IMG/VR virus record: IMGVR_UViG_3300023240_000057
Coordinates: 1 to 33,883 of that record
Direction: 5' to 3' (one strand)
DNA length: 33,883 nucleotides
From: a virus
Shown here: positions 22,765 through 31,302 of the stretch, in pieces
How positions within the stretch are numbered: position 1 is the stretch's first letter
Layout of the letters: each line of letters begins with the position of its first letter
Notes under the pieces: generated by a model
Database searches by the model: none
Told to the model about the DNA's origin: nothing
What the model saw: only the letters and a program-made list of their open reading frames with translations
Position numbers and translations under genes: made by a program

Positions 22765-22931
22765 AGATTAAAGAAGATGATTTAATTATCTTTTTCAAAT
22801 TGGTAAAGGCTGGTTTTGGAAACTTGGAGGATGCAAAAAAAATGAATAGTCGAGAAGTATTACAAGCCTTGAACTATGAAGGATTCCTTTCTGATTTTCA
22901 ATCTGAATATTTGGAGATAAATAAAGCATGA
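22699..22931 (+). CDS. Tail assembly chaperone frameshift extension (T-like domain)
   Basis: The -1 frame relative to the chaperone is free of stops from 22689 to the TGA at 22929-22931, which overlaps the tape-measure ATG at 22928. The heptamer CCCTTTT at 22695-22701 is in the correct phase (C CCT TTT) for slippage from zero to -1 frame. The extension has a helical charged segment and ends in REVLQALNYEGFLSDFQSEY, a pattern I associate with T-domains of such chaperones. It has no good start of its own except an internal ATG near 22839. Confidence 0.65.
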
Positions 22932-23974
22932 AAATCGCAGACTTATTTGTAGACATTAGAGTAGGCGGAGCTGATAAAAGTGTTCGCGCGCTATCCTCTG
23001 TTAGCAAGGGTGTGGCGGGTGTAGCAACGGCTTCTCTAGCAGCAAGTGCAGCCATAGTGGGGATGGTATATGCTTTGCAAAGGCTTTCAAGTCCCTCTAA
23101 TTCGGAGGGCGCAGCTCTAAAAAACTTTGGAGTAATGACAGGTCTATCAACCAAAAAATTGCAACAGTACCAATTCGCTGGCAGGCAAGTGAATCTTGTA
23201 AACGAAGAAATCTCCAGCTCCATGTTTAATCTTCAAACAAAAATGGCCGAACTTGTTAAAGGCAAAGGCGCACCAGAAGGCATGGCGTGGCTTTACAGCA
23301 CGATTGACATGTCTAAAACGGAGCTAGAACAAACTTACGACCTGTTCGATCAACTTCAAAAGTTTGCAGTTGCCAATAAAGATAGACCTGAATTGGTAAG
23401 GGATGAATTGGGATCGTTTGGCCTTTCAGTAGGCGTTCAAGGTGGTATGTTTCAAGGTGCATTTAATAAAAAAGTAATGTCGCGCGCACCTTTTTATACA
23501 AAATCACAAATTGAAAGTTTGTCCAAAATGAAGGCTGAGTGGACAAATTTATTTGATAGTATACAGCGTGGAATAGCTGACATAAATCTCAATCATATTT
23601 CTGAGTTGCTACCTGAAATTAGAAAGTTAGTAACAGAGATTTTGGAACTGGTTAAGGCTCTTTCAACATTAGCAAAAGAAACAGGAATTATTGGTGGAGT
23701 TGCTAATGCTTTAAACCACACAGGAAGATTGGTTACTTTCACAGCAGGTGGAGTAAAGGCACTTCCCGGTGTTCCAAATGCTTTCATGAACGATATGAAG
23801 ACCGCTTTTGGCCTGTCTTTCCCAAAAACCAATGGTGATAAAGGTGGGCAGATAAGGGATGTAACCATCAACATGGATATTTTAGATGCCCCCCCACCTC
23901 CTGTTATTAGAGATTCAGTGATACAAGCGATGATTGATGCATCAGCAAAAAATCTACCAGTGGGAGGGGATTGA
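22928..23974 (+). CDS. Short tape measure protein
   Basis: This 348-residue protein overlaps the chaperone extension by 4 nt. It begins with IADLFVDIRVGGADKSVRAL, then an Ala/Gly-rich hydrophobic segment (about 30-55) and long helical stretches, as tape measures do. By the usual 0.15 nm per residue it would set a tail of roughly 50 nm. This is short for the family, and no lytic-enzyme domain is seen. The C-terminal RDVTINMDILDAPPPPV may be the tip-binding part. Identification rests on position and composition. Confidence 0.8.
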   Translation: MKIADLFVDIRVGGADKSVRALSSVSKGVAGVATASLAASAAIVGMVYALQRLSSPSNSEGAALKNFGVMTGLSTKKLQQYQFAGRQVNLVNEEISSSMFNLQTKMAELVKGKGAPEGMAWLYSTIDMSKTELEQTYDLFDQLQKFAVANKDRPELVRDELGSFGLSVGVQGGMFQGAFNKKVMSRAPFYTKSQIESLSKMKAEWTNLFDSIQRGIADINLNHISELLPEIRKLVTEILELVKALSTLAKETGIIGGVANALNHTGRLVTFTAGGVKALPGVPNAFMNDMKTAFGLSFPKTNGDKGGQIRDVTINMDILDAPPPPVIRDSVIQAMIDASAKNLPVGGD

Positions 23975-23978
23975 AAAA

Positions 23979-24836
23979 GTGATTAACTTAGCAACATTAT
24001 CAAACATAACAACCACAGCAAAAAGCTTATCCGGTCTTATTTTGGTTACCCCTAATAAGCCTATAGGGTATTTACCTCAACCAACTTCGTTCGAAGAAAA
24101 CCGTATTAGGGAGCAGTTTATAAGTGGAGAAAGCCAAGATAAAATTTTAACTTTGCCAGAAGCTTACTTTTTCAACTACGAAGGGGAGCAGTCAGCCAAC
24201 TTAGTAAGCGAAACTACAGATCACTATATTGAGGACAACACAGCTATAACGGATCATGTTGCCTTAAAACCAGAGGAAGTTACGACCAACGGTTTCGTTT
24301 CTGAACTTAACGATGTGGTTCCTGACACTTTGCTGCCCTTAAATTTGGTAAGAGAAAAGCTTGTATTGGTTGCAGAATACACTCCCGAATTATCTCGAAC
24401 AACTTTGAACGCTTACAATAGAGCAAAGTTCGCTTACGATAACGCGGTAACTATTGCCAACAACTCGGTTCAAACTTGGCAGTCTTTAACAGGAACATCC
24501 ACAGAGGGTGTGCCTCAAAACAAACAACAAGTAGCATGGCAGAAGTTTTATGGTTATTGGCAAGAAAGAAGATTGTTCACCATTCAGACCCCTTGGGCTA
24601 TTTTTGATAATATGATTATCAAGTCTTTGAAATCTATTCAAAGTGCGGACAATGAGGTGGTTTCTAATTTTGAAATTACTTTTAAAAAAATAAGATACGC
24701 ATCCGCACCCATTGAAGGCACTGATCCTAGGGGTGATTTTGGAAGTGGTCGAAACAGCACTGGAAGCAAATTAAAAACAGTTTTTGGTTCTTCACCTTTA
24801 ACGAATCCTATAGCTCAACCCGATTGGGCGGTATAG
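23979..24836 (+). CDS. Baseplate protein (Dit/DUF6046-like)
   Basis: The open frame begins at 23934, but GTG at 23979 follows GGGAGGGGA by 8 nt and is just after the tape-measure stop, so a 285-residue product is preferred. The C-terminal half (VAWQKFYGYWQERRLFTIQT, AIFDNMIIKSLKSIQS, SNFEITFKKIRYA) matches baseplate proteins that follow the tape measure in Bcep781/Pam3-type phages and contain a distal-tail-like fold. It probably forms a ring at the tube tip. The family name is uncertain; the baseplate role is likely. Confidence 0.75.
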   Translation: MINLATLSNITTTAKSLSGLILVTPNKPIGYLPQPTSFEENRIREQFISGESQDKILTLPEAYFFNYEGEQSANLVSETTDHYIEDNTAITDHVALKPEEVTTNGFVSELNDVVPDTLLPLNLVREKLVLVAEYTPELSRTTLNAYNRAKFAYDNAVTIANNSVQTWQSLTGTSTEGVPQNKQQVAWQKFYGYWQERRLFTIQTPWAIFDNMIIKSLKSIQSADNEVVSNFEITFKKIRYASAPIEGTDPRGDFGSGRNSTGSKLKTVFGSSPLTNPIAQPDWAV

Positions 24837-24837
24837 G

Positions 24838-25179
24838 ATGTTTCGGATTCAGAACATAACTACAGACCCTCTGCAAGAACGTGATCTTATTTTGCCGGAC
24901 GGTTCTATTTTAACATTAACCATGTACTACAGGCCCATGCAATATGGATGGTTTATAAATAGCCTTGTGTACGGAGATTTTACTTTAAAGGGTGTTCGAA
25001 TTACAAATAACCCCAATTTATTATTTCAGTTTAAAAACCAAATACCTTTTGGGATGGCTTGTTATAGTGATGAAAACAGGGAGCCATATTTAATTGAGGA
25101 CTTTTCGTCTGATTCTTCCAAACTTTATATTTTAACAGAAGCCGATATTGAACAGTACGAGGATTTCTTAAATGGATAA
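24838..25179 (+). CDS. Baseplate plug protein (Pam3 gp18-like)
   Basis: This 113-residue protein resembles the small baseplate plug family typified by cyanophage Pam3 gp18: LPDGSILTLTMYYRPMQYGW, FINSLVYGDFTLKGVRIT, then NPNLLFQFKNQIPFG. It starts 1 nt after the previous gene and overlaps the next by 8 nt, within the baseplate operon. The role in Pam3 is to help close the tube tip. Identification is by pattern and order. Confidence 0.82.
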   Translation: MFRIQNITTDPLQERDLILPDGSILTLTMYYRPMQYGWFINSLVYGDFTLKGVRITNNPNLLFQFKNQIPFGMACYSDENREPYLIEDFSSDSSKLYILTEADIEQYEDFLNG

Positions 25180-26044
25180 AATAGATCGAAATTACGAGCT
25201 AGTTTATATCAAGGACAGCGGGCTTGATACGGAAAAGAGCCTTTCTGTAAAATTGCCTTTTACAATCGAAATGAATATCACTCGTACCAACTTTTCATCA
25301 AGCAATATTGGGAACGTTAGAATTTATAACTTATCAAAAACTCAAAGAAATTTTATGCGAAAAGATTGGAAGAATCGAAGCCTTCGTGATCGTTTAGTAT
25401 TATCCGCTGGGTATGGCGGGAACCTCACGGAAATTTTAAATATGCATGTTTCCAAAGCTTTTTCGATTCGTCAGGGAGTCAATTTTATAACTCAAATTGA
25501 TTGCATAGACGGTGGGTACGCTTATCTTAATTCAAAAATAGAAGCATCATATCCCGCAGGAACAACCAAGCAAAGTATGATCGAAGATCAAGCGAGTAAG
25601 TTGGGAGATTTTGGCGTTAGCAAGGGCGCTATAGGGAATTATCCTGGCACTATAAAAAGGCAGCAATCTTTTGTAGGCAATACATTGGAAGCTTTAAAAG
25701 AAACGATTGCGGGTGATATTTTTATAGATAATTCCAAAGTAAACATTTTAAAAAAAAGTGAGGCTATAAAAGGCACCCCATTGAAGATCAATGCTAAAGC
25801 TGGGTTGCTGTCCACTCCTGTCAGGCAAGATACTTATGTAGAATTTGAAATTATTTTTGAGCCACAAATTTCCATCGGGCGTTTAATTGAGTTAGAATCA
25901 ATCACTGGCGACTCGGATGTGAATCAGTTGTATGTCGTTAATTATCTGAGTCATCGTGGTACTTTTTCAGAATCAGTAAAAGGGTCGGTAGTGACCAAAG
26001 TAGGCTGTACTCCTGGAGATTTCTTACAGATTGAGGCAAACTGA
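25172..26044 (+). CDS. Baseplate hub protein (gp27-like)
   Basis: This 290-residue protein has the pattern of hub proteins in small myoviruses: early LPFTIEMNITRTNFSSSNIG and GNVRIYNLSKTQRN, the GYGG turn, and later beta strands up to VNYLSHRGTFSESVKGSVVT. These form the trimeric cap between tube and spike. It overlaps the plug gene by 8 nt and the spike gene by 1 nt, consistent with equimolar expression. No enzymatic motif is seen. Confidence 0.82.
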   Translation: MDKIDRNYELVYIKDSGLDTEKSLSVKLPFTIEMNITRTNFSSSNIGNVRIYNLSKTQRNFMRKDWKNRSLRDRLVLSAGYGGNLTEILNMHVSKAFSIRQGVNFITQIDCIDGGYAYLNSKIEASYPAGTTKQSMIEDQASKLGDFGVSKGAIGNYPGTIKRQQSFVGNTLEALKETIAGDIFIDNSKVNILKKSEAIKGTPLKINAKAGLLSTPVRQDTYVEFEIIFEPQISIGRLIELESITGDSDVNQLYVVNYLSHRGTFSESVKGSVVTKVGCTPGDFLQIEAN

Positions 26045-26757
26045 TGCAAACTAATTACACCAAAAACGGAAACCCTCAAATGTCAGACTTGCTTGATGCT
26101 TGGGGAGTCAACATTGGCATAAACTTAAATTGTCATGCTCTTGGCACTATAGAAGCTTTTGACGCAGCAACCCAAACGGCCACAATTTCGATTAATTATA
26201 AAAAAACTTATGTTGAAGGTGATGTAGAATACCTAAAAAGTTATCCTCCACTTTCTGATTGCCCAGTTATAATGATGAGTGGGGGCGGTGCAACACTTAC
26301 TTTTCCTATAAAAAAAGGCGACACATGCCTGATTCTTTTTAATGATAGAAGTATTGATAATTGGTATGATAGTGGGCAAGTTTTGGCGCTGGACAGTAAA
26401 CGCAATCATTCTCTATCCGATGGAATTGCTTTGGTGGGACTTAGATCTAAACAAAATGTATTGGAAGACTATGATGAAAACCGCAGCGTACTCCGCAAAG
26501 GTGCTATGGCGATGGGTGTTGGGGATAAAGTTCTAATAACCAAGAATTATCCAGCAGCTACGGAAACATTGAACAGCGTATTGCAAAACTTGGTTGATTC
26601 AATTAAAGATTTAACCGCAGCAGCAAAAGCAATTAAAGTGCTGGGCGTTACTACAGGCGGAGGGATAAGCGGGCTGCCCTCTAATGCAGCGACTTTTACA
26701 GCCATTTCAAGTGACCTTACCTCCATCGCAACCGAAATTGGAGAGTTATTAGAATGA
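26044..26757 (+). CDS. Baseplate spike protein (Gp138 N-terminal-like OB domain)
   Basis: This 237-residue protein begins at an ATG overlapping the hub stop. LNCHALGTIEAFDAATQTAT (about 25-44), then PVIMMSGGGATLTFPIKKGD and CLILFNDRSIDNWYDSG match the OB-fold of Gp138/gp5-type spikes. The remaining C-terminal part is Ala/Thr-rich and helical or beta-like rather than a long beta-helix, so the spike tip may be a separate small protein that I did not find. It pierces the outer membrane during infection. Confidence 0.85.
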   Translation: MQTNYTKNGNPQMSDLLDAWGVNIGINLNCHALGTIEAFDAATQTATISINYKKTYVEGDVEYLKSYPPLSDCPVIMMSGGGATLTFPIKKGDTCLILFNDRSIDNWYDSGQVLALDSKRNHSLSDGIALVGLRSKQNVLEDYDENRSVLRKGAMAMGVGDKVLITKNYPAATETLNSVLQNLVDSIKDLTAAAKAIKVLGVTTGGGISGLPSNAATFTAISSDLTSIATEIGELLE

Positions 26758-27203
26758 TCGTGCGCGCAATAGATGCGAATAACGACTGGCTCTTTGGTCG
26801 ATCCAAACAGGATTACAAAGTGGGTCGTGATGCGGTTGCACAAAATATCAAAACGCGCCTACAAAGTTTTCTAGGTGATTGTTTTTTTGCTTTAGAAGAG
26901 GGTATCGACTGGTTTAATTTTTTAGGTGGAAAACAAACTCTGTTATTATCGCTTAATATCCAGTCTATTATTTTAAACACACCTGAAGTCGTTAAATTAA
27001 ATCAAATTGATTTTACATTAAACCAACAAAGAAACTTGCTTTTAACTTATGAAGTTTTAACCGTTTACGGAGTTTTGACGCAAGAAGATTTTATAGAAGC
27101 TCAAACATATATAGATGGATCAGTAGAAAATCTTTTACTTGAAACTGATTTTGATCTTTTACAGCAAGATGATGGACTCATACTTTTAGAGGGGGGCTTT
27201 TAA
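26754..27203 (+). CDS. Baseplate wedge/sheath initiator (gp25-like)
   Basis: This 149-residue protein overlaps the spike gene by 4 nt. DANNDWLFGRSKQDY, then QNIKTRLQSFLGDCFFALEE and GIDWFNFLG match gp25-like proteins, which connect the baseplate to the first sheath ring. It directly precedes the baseplate J gene, the usual order. The C-terminus repeats LLLETDFDLLQQDDG-type acidic stretches. Conserved core residues appear intact. Confidence 0.88.
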   Translation: MIVRAIDANNDWLFGRSKQDYKVGRDAVAQNIKTRLQSFLGDCFFALEEGIDWFNFLGGKQTLLLSLNIQSIILNTPEVVKLNQIDFTLNQQRNLLLTYEVLTVYGVLTQEDFIEAQTYIDGSVENLLLETDFDLLQQDDGLILLEGGF

Positions 27204-28385
27204 ATGCCAAATTTTTTAGACGCTAACGGTCTGCAAACCAAAACACAAGCTGAGCTGGTTGCGGAATTTACATTAGAATATCAAAATATTTATGGGCCTG
27301 ATATTAATCTAGCGCCTAATACACCAGATGGCCAAATGATTATGATTTTTATTCAAGCCATATTAGATAACCTTGATTTGCTTACTCAAATTTACAATTC
27401 GTTTTCTCCGCAAACCGCCATAGGGGTTTCATTGGATCAACGCGTGGCTATAAACGGCATACAACGCCAAGCCGGTACGTTCACGGTAACGCCTGTCACC
27501 ATCACAACGGATAGAGCTTTGAATTTATATGGCCTAGATCAATCTGTAGAGGATGTTTACACAGTCAAGGATAGTGTGGGCAACGAGTGGGAATTGCAAA
27601 CGAGTCAAGTTGTTGTAGGTGCTGGAAGTGCTTCTTACACCTTTCAGGCAAAATTGCCTGGCGAAACTTTCACGGTTCCGAACACGATCACTTTGCCGGT
27701 CACTATTGTTCTAGGGGTAACGGCAGTCAACAACCCTACAGCGTACACGGTTTTGGGTATCAATGAAGAAAGCGATATGAATTTACGCATACGCCAACTG
27801 CGCTCTGTTTCCTTGGCTTCACAGGGCTACCTTTCATCATTGCTTGGGGAGCTATTAAATATCGACGGTGTTTCATACGCAAAAGTTTATGAAAACGTAA
27901 CAGGCGCAATCGACGCTGATTTAATACCAGGCCATAGCATTTGGGTGATCGTGGCTGGCACAGGTACAGACGAAGACATTGCAAACGCAATATATGCTAA
28001 GAGAAATGCTGGCGCCGGAATGAAAGGTGTCGAAACATATGACATTACTCAAATTGATAATTCAATTTTTGAAGTAAAATGGGATGAAGTTGATCCTGTT
28101 GATTTATTTATTGAATTTGATGCAACTTCGATTGACGGTATCAACGCCCCGCAAACGGTTGTCATAACTGATTACCTGGTCGCGAATTTATTGCCTGACG
28201 TTTACGAAACCATGAACATAAATGACCTGGCAACCCTTGTACAAATCGCAGACCCAAATACATTGGTTACAGGTGCAGGATTTTCTCTTGCAGCAATCGG
28301 CCCTTTTACAGACACTTTACAACCCACAACCAAAGACCAACAATTTATAGTTGATGGTGCGGACATAGCGATAACAGTGATATGA
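27204..28385 (+). CDS. Baseplate J-like wedge protein
   Basis: This 393-residue protein starts at an ATG one base after the previous stop with GAGGGGGG upstream. LVAEFTLEYQNIYGPDINL, NTPDGQMIMIFIQAILDN and GVSLDQRVAINGIQR are typical of baseplate J/gp6 proteins; ESDMNLRIRQLRSVSLAS marks the middle of the family. Wedge proteins form the outer baseplate that triggers sheath contraction. It overlaps the next gene by 4 nt. Confidence 0.93.
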   Translation: MPNFLDANGLQTKTQAELVAEFTLEYQNIYGPDINLAPNTPDGQMIMIFIQAILDNLDLLTQIYNSFSPQTAIGVSLDQRVAINGIQRQAGTFTVTPVTITTDRALNLYGLDQSVEDVYTVKDSVGNEWELQTSQVVVGAGSASYTFQAKLPGETFTVPNTITLPVTIVLGVTAVNNPTAYTVLGINEESDMNLRIRQLRSVSLASQGYLSSLLGELLNIDGVSYAKVYENVTGAIDADLIPGHSIWVIVAGTGTDEDIANAIYAKRNAGAGMKGVETYDITQIDNSIFEVKWDEVDPVDLFIEFDATSIDGINAPQTVVITDYLVANLLPDVYETMNINDLATLVQIADPNTLVTGAGFSLAAIGPFTDTLQPTTKDQQFIVDGADIAITVI

Positions 28386-29005
28386 GCGTAGAATCTTTAC
28401 AAATATATTACTCAAATCTTTTGATTTTGCAGTACATCGGCAAGACTAAGGCGCGCGATACAATTAAGCTTATCGCGGGCGGTGCTGTAATGGACGAGCT
28501 TCCAAGTCAGATAGAAGCTGCATTTAATATTGATACAGCGGTTGGCGAGCAACTTGATTTCATAGGAGATTATATTGGTCTTTCACGCGAAGGGTTTGAT
28601 TTTTCAGGCCCGATCACATTGACTGATGACAACTATAGACTGGCATTGCAGCTTAAAACAATTCAAAATACGAGTGGATCGTCTTTGGCAGACATCCAAA
28701 ATTCCTTAGCGGTTTTCTTTACCGATCAAATTTTCATTTTTGATTATTTAGACATGCGCTTAGGATATTTTATTGATACAACTGTCGGTGATTCTACGTT
28801 GATAGAATTTTTTGTTACAGGAGATTTGCTACCAAGACCAATGGGAGTGCAACTTTCCTCAATTATATATGTTCCAGACCTTGATGGTTTTTATGGATAT
28901 AGAACTTTCGACGAAGATACACCAAACAATTCACCGTTAAATTCGTACGCGGCTTATGAGATGGACAGACCATACTTGTCGTACAATGACGCGGTAACTT
29001 TATAA
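28382..29005 (+). CDS. Baseplate wedge protein (DUF2612-like)
   Basis: This 207-residue protein follows baseplate J with an ATGA overlap. LNID-type spacing is seen in AFNIDTAVGEQLDFIGDYIG, the hallmark of DUF2612 proteins, followed by TDDNYRLALQLKTIQNTSG. These attach the fibre to the wedge. The C-terminal 40 residues are Asn/Asp/Tyr-rich and may be the docking site for the fibre encoded next. A 12-nt gap separates it from that gene. Confidence 0.88.
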   Translation: MSVESLQIYYSNLLILQYIGKTKARDTIKLIAGGAVMDELPSQIEAAFNIDTAVGEQLDFIGDYIGLSREGFDFSGPITLTDDNYRLALQLKTIQNTSGSSLADIQNSLAVFFTDQIFIFDYLDMRLGYFIDTTVGDSTLIEFFVTGDLLPRPMGVQLSSIIYVPDLDGFYGYRTFDEDTPNNSPLNSYAAYEMDRPYLSYNDAVTL

Positions 29006-29017
29006 GGAGAAAATGAC

Positions 29018-30388
29018 ATGGCAAAAATTACAAGAGTATTACAGAAAATCTTTGGTTCGACAGCACCTTCTACCGAGCTAGGTCAAATAGGTTCACTTGC
29101 GGCAGGGCTTCCAACTACAACGGCAGACCCTTTGGTTATGCAATCCTTGCCTAACTATCTAGGGGGATTAAACGATTTGATTTTAGGTAACAACTCGCCT
29201 GCCATTGAAGACATGAATAGTTTACATTTTCTAGCTTCAAGACAACTCGCATATCTTATGCAAGCAGGAGTTGCCGAGTACGATGCAACCACCGAATATT
29301 ATATTGGTTCTTTGGTGAATGATGCAGGAGTTTTATACAAATCTTTGACTGATACAAATATAGGAAATGCACTTACTGACGAAACCAATTGGATTAATGC
29401 TTACCCTATAGACTTGCGACGAGCCAAGTTTGCGGCGTTGAATGACGTGGAAGTTCCAGTTCTAGGACAAACTGCTGGATTGAGTAATCATTTACGATTT
29501 TTAAATGGAATATTTCTTGCTGGAGATAGCTCTAGCTTAACAGACGATTATCTATGGGGAGATGGAGGAACATTTACTGAAAAAAATGACTTACCTACAA
29601 ACGCTACTTGGACAGACTTTGCCTACGGAGCAGGTACTTATGTGGCAGTTGGGTATAGCTCGGCGGCTACCTCAACAGATGAAGCAAACAACTTTACAAC
29701 AAGAACTATATCTGCCAATCAATTTTTAACATGCGCTTATGGGTCAGGTCTTTTTGTAGCGGCAGGTTTTAACGGCGAGAACGACACTTCACCTGATGGC
29801 ATTACTTGGACAAATAGACCTAACTTAAATGGAGGAACTGCCAATTTTGTTTCGAGATATTTGATTCATGATGGATCGCAATTCATTTTAGCAGGTGGAG
29901 AAAATGCAGCTACAGATAAAAAAATTGCAACATCACCTGACGGCCTTACTTGGTCTTATCAATCTATAGTTGGTGCTGATACAAATCCTGCAGGAAACAA
30001 TGCTTTTCTTCAAGTAACATTTGGCAACGGAATATATGTGGCAATAGGAGAAGATGCTACAATCGCAACATCACCTGACGGTATCACTTGGACAAATCAA
30101 GGTGACGGAGTTACACTTTTTGGCCCACCAATACCTGGCGCTCCTGCTTGGTGGCAAGGAACAGGAGTTCAATACGGTAACGGACTTTTCCTTATTCAAT
30201 TCAACTCAATAAATCTTCCTCTTGATTTTCCGACTCAAGGCAGAAGGGCAGTTTCAGAAGATGGTGTGAATTGGACTGTTATAAATGCAAACAACTCTGA
30301 TACGAATTTCACTATCGCTTTCGGAAACGGTAGATTTTATTATCAAGGTACTGGCGGACTAAGGGCTTCTTTATCTTTGGGAGATTAA
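29018..30388 (+). CDS. Tail fibre with Asp-box beta-propeller-like repeats
   Basis: This 456-residue protein is the first gene after the wedge proteins, the usual receptor-binding position. Residues about 1-180 are a likely attachment part (IEDMNSLHFLASRQLAYLMQ, then a domain with YYIGSLVNDAGVLYKS). Residues about 185-456 contain at least four blades with FGNGIYVAIG-like strands and SPDGITW Asp-box-like motifs, as in sialidase or BNR propellers. DNA copies of the motif near 29789, 29931 and 30066 are similar, so the repeats can recombine. No catalytic sialidase arginine triad is evident; glycan binding is the likely role. GGAGAAAATGAC precedes the ATG. Confidence 0.82.
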   Translation: MAKITRVLQKIFGSTAPSTELGQIGSLAAGLPTTTADPLVMQSLPNYLGGLNDLILGNNSPAIEDMNSLHFLASRQLAYLMQAGVAEYDATTEYYIGSLVNDAGVLYKSLTDTNIGNALTDETNWINAYPIDLRRAKFAALNDVEVPVLGQTAGLSNHLRFLNGIFLAGDSSSLTDDYLWGDGGTFTEKNDLPTNATWTDFAYGAGTYVAVGYSSAATSTDEANNFTTRTISANQFLTCAYGSGLFVAAGFNGENDTSPDGITWTNRPNLNGGTANFVSRYLIHDGSQFILAGGENAATDKKIATSPDGLTWSYQSIVGADTNPAGNNAFLQVTFGNGIYVAIGEDATIATSPDGITWTNQGDGVTLFGPPIPGAPAWWQGTGVQYGNGLFLIQFNSINLPLDFPTQGRRAVSEDGVNWTVINANNSDTNFTIAFGNGRFYYQGTGGLRASLSLGD

Positions 30389-30389
30389 C

Positions 30390-30449
30390 ATGAAGCTCAA
30401 AGAAAAATCATTGCCTCCTATAAATATGGATGTCTCAAATGACTTATAA
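30390..30449 (+). CDS. Possible 19-codon coupling ORF
   Basis: An ATG one base after the fibre stop is preceded by GGGAG and reads MKLKEKSLPPINMDVSNDL before TAA at 30447-30449. The next gene starts inside it at 30430. Because that gene has a weak ribosome-binding site of its own, this short frame may serve to couple its translation. Chance is possible. Confidence 0.35.
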   Translation: MKLKEKSLPPINMDVSNDL

Positions 30450-30735
30450 AAAAGGCACAACAAAATCAATGACGGTTGTAGATTACAACTTGAAATTTGA
30501 AAGTGGCGTTTTGGATGATTCTTTTTTTGTAGAACGTGGACGCTTAAAACTTATCAACCTTGAGTGCGTACAATGGATATCCAACACGCAAGTCGCTTGC
30601 GGTGGGCACTTGCAACTCTCAGGACTTGTAGGTATCAAAACAAGGATATGGAAAAACTCTATTTCATTATTACAAGAGGCCACTTGTAGCGTGTGCGGTC
30701 GCCCCTGGAATGTCAGGGTCAGGGCTAGAAGATGA
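30430..30735 (+). CDS. Hypothetical zinc-ribbon-like protein
   Basis: This 101-residue protein lies between the tail fibre and lysis genes. Cysteines at about residues 46, 57, 85 and 88 (ECVQW, ACGG, then CSVCGRPW) could form a zinc ribbon. Alternative ATG at 30439 would remove three residues. A role as fibre chaperone or small regulator would suit the position, but I recognise no family. The basic C-terminus (RVRARR) hints at nucleic-acid contact. Confidence 0.6.
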   Translation: MSQMTYKKGTTKSMTVVDYNLKFESGVLDDSFFVERGRLKLINLECVQWISNTQVACGGHLQLSGLVGIKTRIWKNSISLLQEATCSVCGRPWNVRVRARR

Positions 30736-30760
30736 CCTCCAAAAAAAAGGCTAGGATAAA

Positions 30761-31129
30761 GTGAATGAATACGATCAACTTACATCATTCGAGCAATTTG
30801 CCGAGGAAGAGTCAGGCAGCCATATTCATGGTTATAATACCGATGAAGTTCGCGGTTATGTTGAACAACAAAAAGAAGCAGGGGTTCCAAAATGTCTGAT
30901 CGAAAAGACGATAAAGACGTTCAACCCCACAAGGATCAAAGTGATACCGCTAGTGTACGAGATAGAGTACACCCAGAGCGGACAAGCTCACCGATGCTCA
31001 AGGACAATCCCTGGACTCGGTTGGATCGACAGCTTCAAGACCAAATTAAACAACTTATTATTGGCACTGCTGGCGTTTTGCTTTTGTGGATTGCTTATCA
31101 AATTACTACTACTGTGGGCGGTAAAATAG
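30761..31129 (+). CDS. Small protein with C-terminal membrane segment (holin/lysis region)
   Basis: This 122-residue frame starts at GTG 30761 after AGGATAAA. The N-terminal half is acidic and polar, the middle (IKVIPLVYEIEYTQSG) looks like folded beta sequence, and residues about 96-119 form one hydrophobic segment (LLLALLAFCFCGLLIKLLLL). Its last 238 nt overlap, in another frame, the next gene, which also has a membrane segment. Either frame could be a shadow of the other, but both look protein-like. It stands upstream of the endolysin, where holins or antiholins are common. Confidence 0.5.
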   Translation: MNEYDQLTSFEQFAEEESGSHIHGYNTDEVRGYVEQQKEAGVPKCLIEKTIKTFNPTRIKVIPLVYEIEYTQSGQAHRCSRTIPGLGWIDSFKTKLNNLLLALLAFCFCGLLIKLLLLWAVK

Positions 31130-31302
31130 ATGAACACGCAAGGGAACAAAAAATTAGGGACGACGAACAAACAAAGCTCATCAAAGATTGGTTTGAAATA
31201 AAGATGGAGCACTACGATTATAGATTAAAAGAATGTAAGAGTGTCAAGACTGATGTTGACGCGCTAATAGTATTCCACGGTGGGGAGGTTCCAAAAAAAT
31301 GA
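30892..31302 (+). CDS. Single-pass membrane protein, candidate holin or antiholin
   Basis: This 136-residue protein starts at an ATG after AGCAGGGG. The first 45 residues are highly charged, residues about 52-75 form one membrane segment (LIIGTAGVLLLWIAYQITTT), and the rest is a charged coiled coil. It overlaps the endolysin start by 4 nt, so coupling is strong and this frame is the safer of the two overlapping candidates. Holin, antiholin or another lysis-timing role is inferred from place and topology. Confidence 0.72.
   Translation: MSDRKDDKDVQPHKDQSDTASVRDRVHPERTSSPMLKDNPWTRLDRQLQDQIKQLIIGTAGVLLLWIAYQITTTVGGKIDEHAREQKIRDDEQTKLIKDWFEIKMEHYDYRLKECKSVKTDVDALIVFHGGEVPKK

Noticed and set aside
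23934-23978. Upstream start for the baseplate gene at 23979
   Set aside because: The longer start lies within the tape-measure gene and lacks a ribosome-binding site, whereas GGGAGGGGA precedes GTG 23979 at good spacing.
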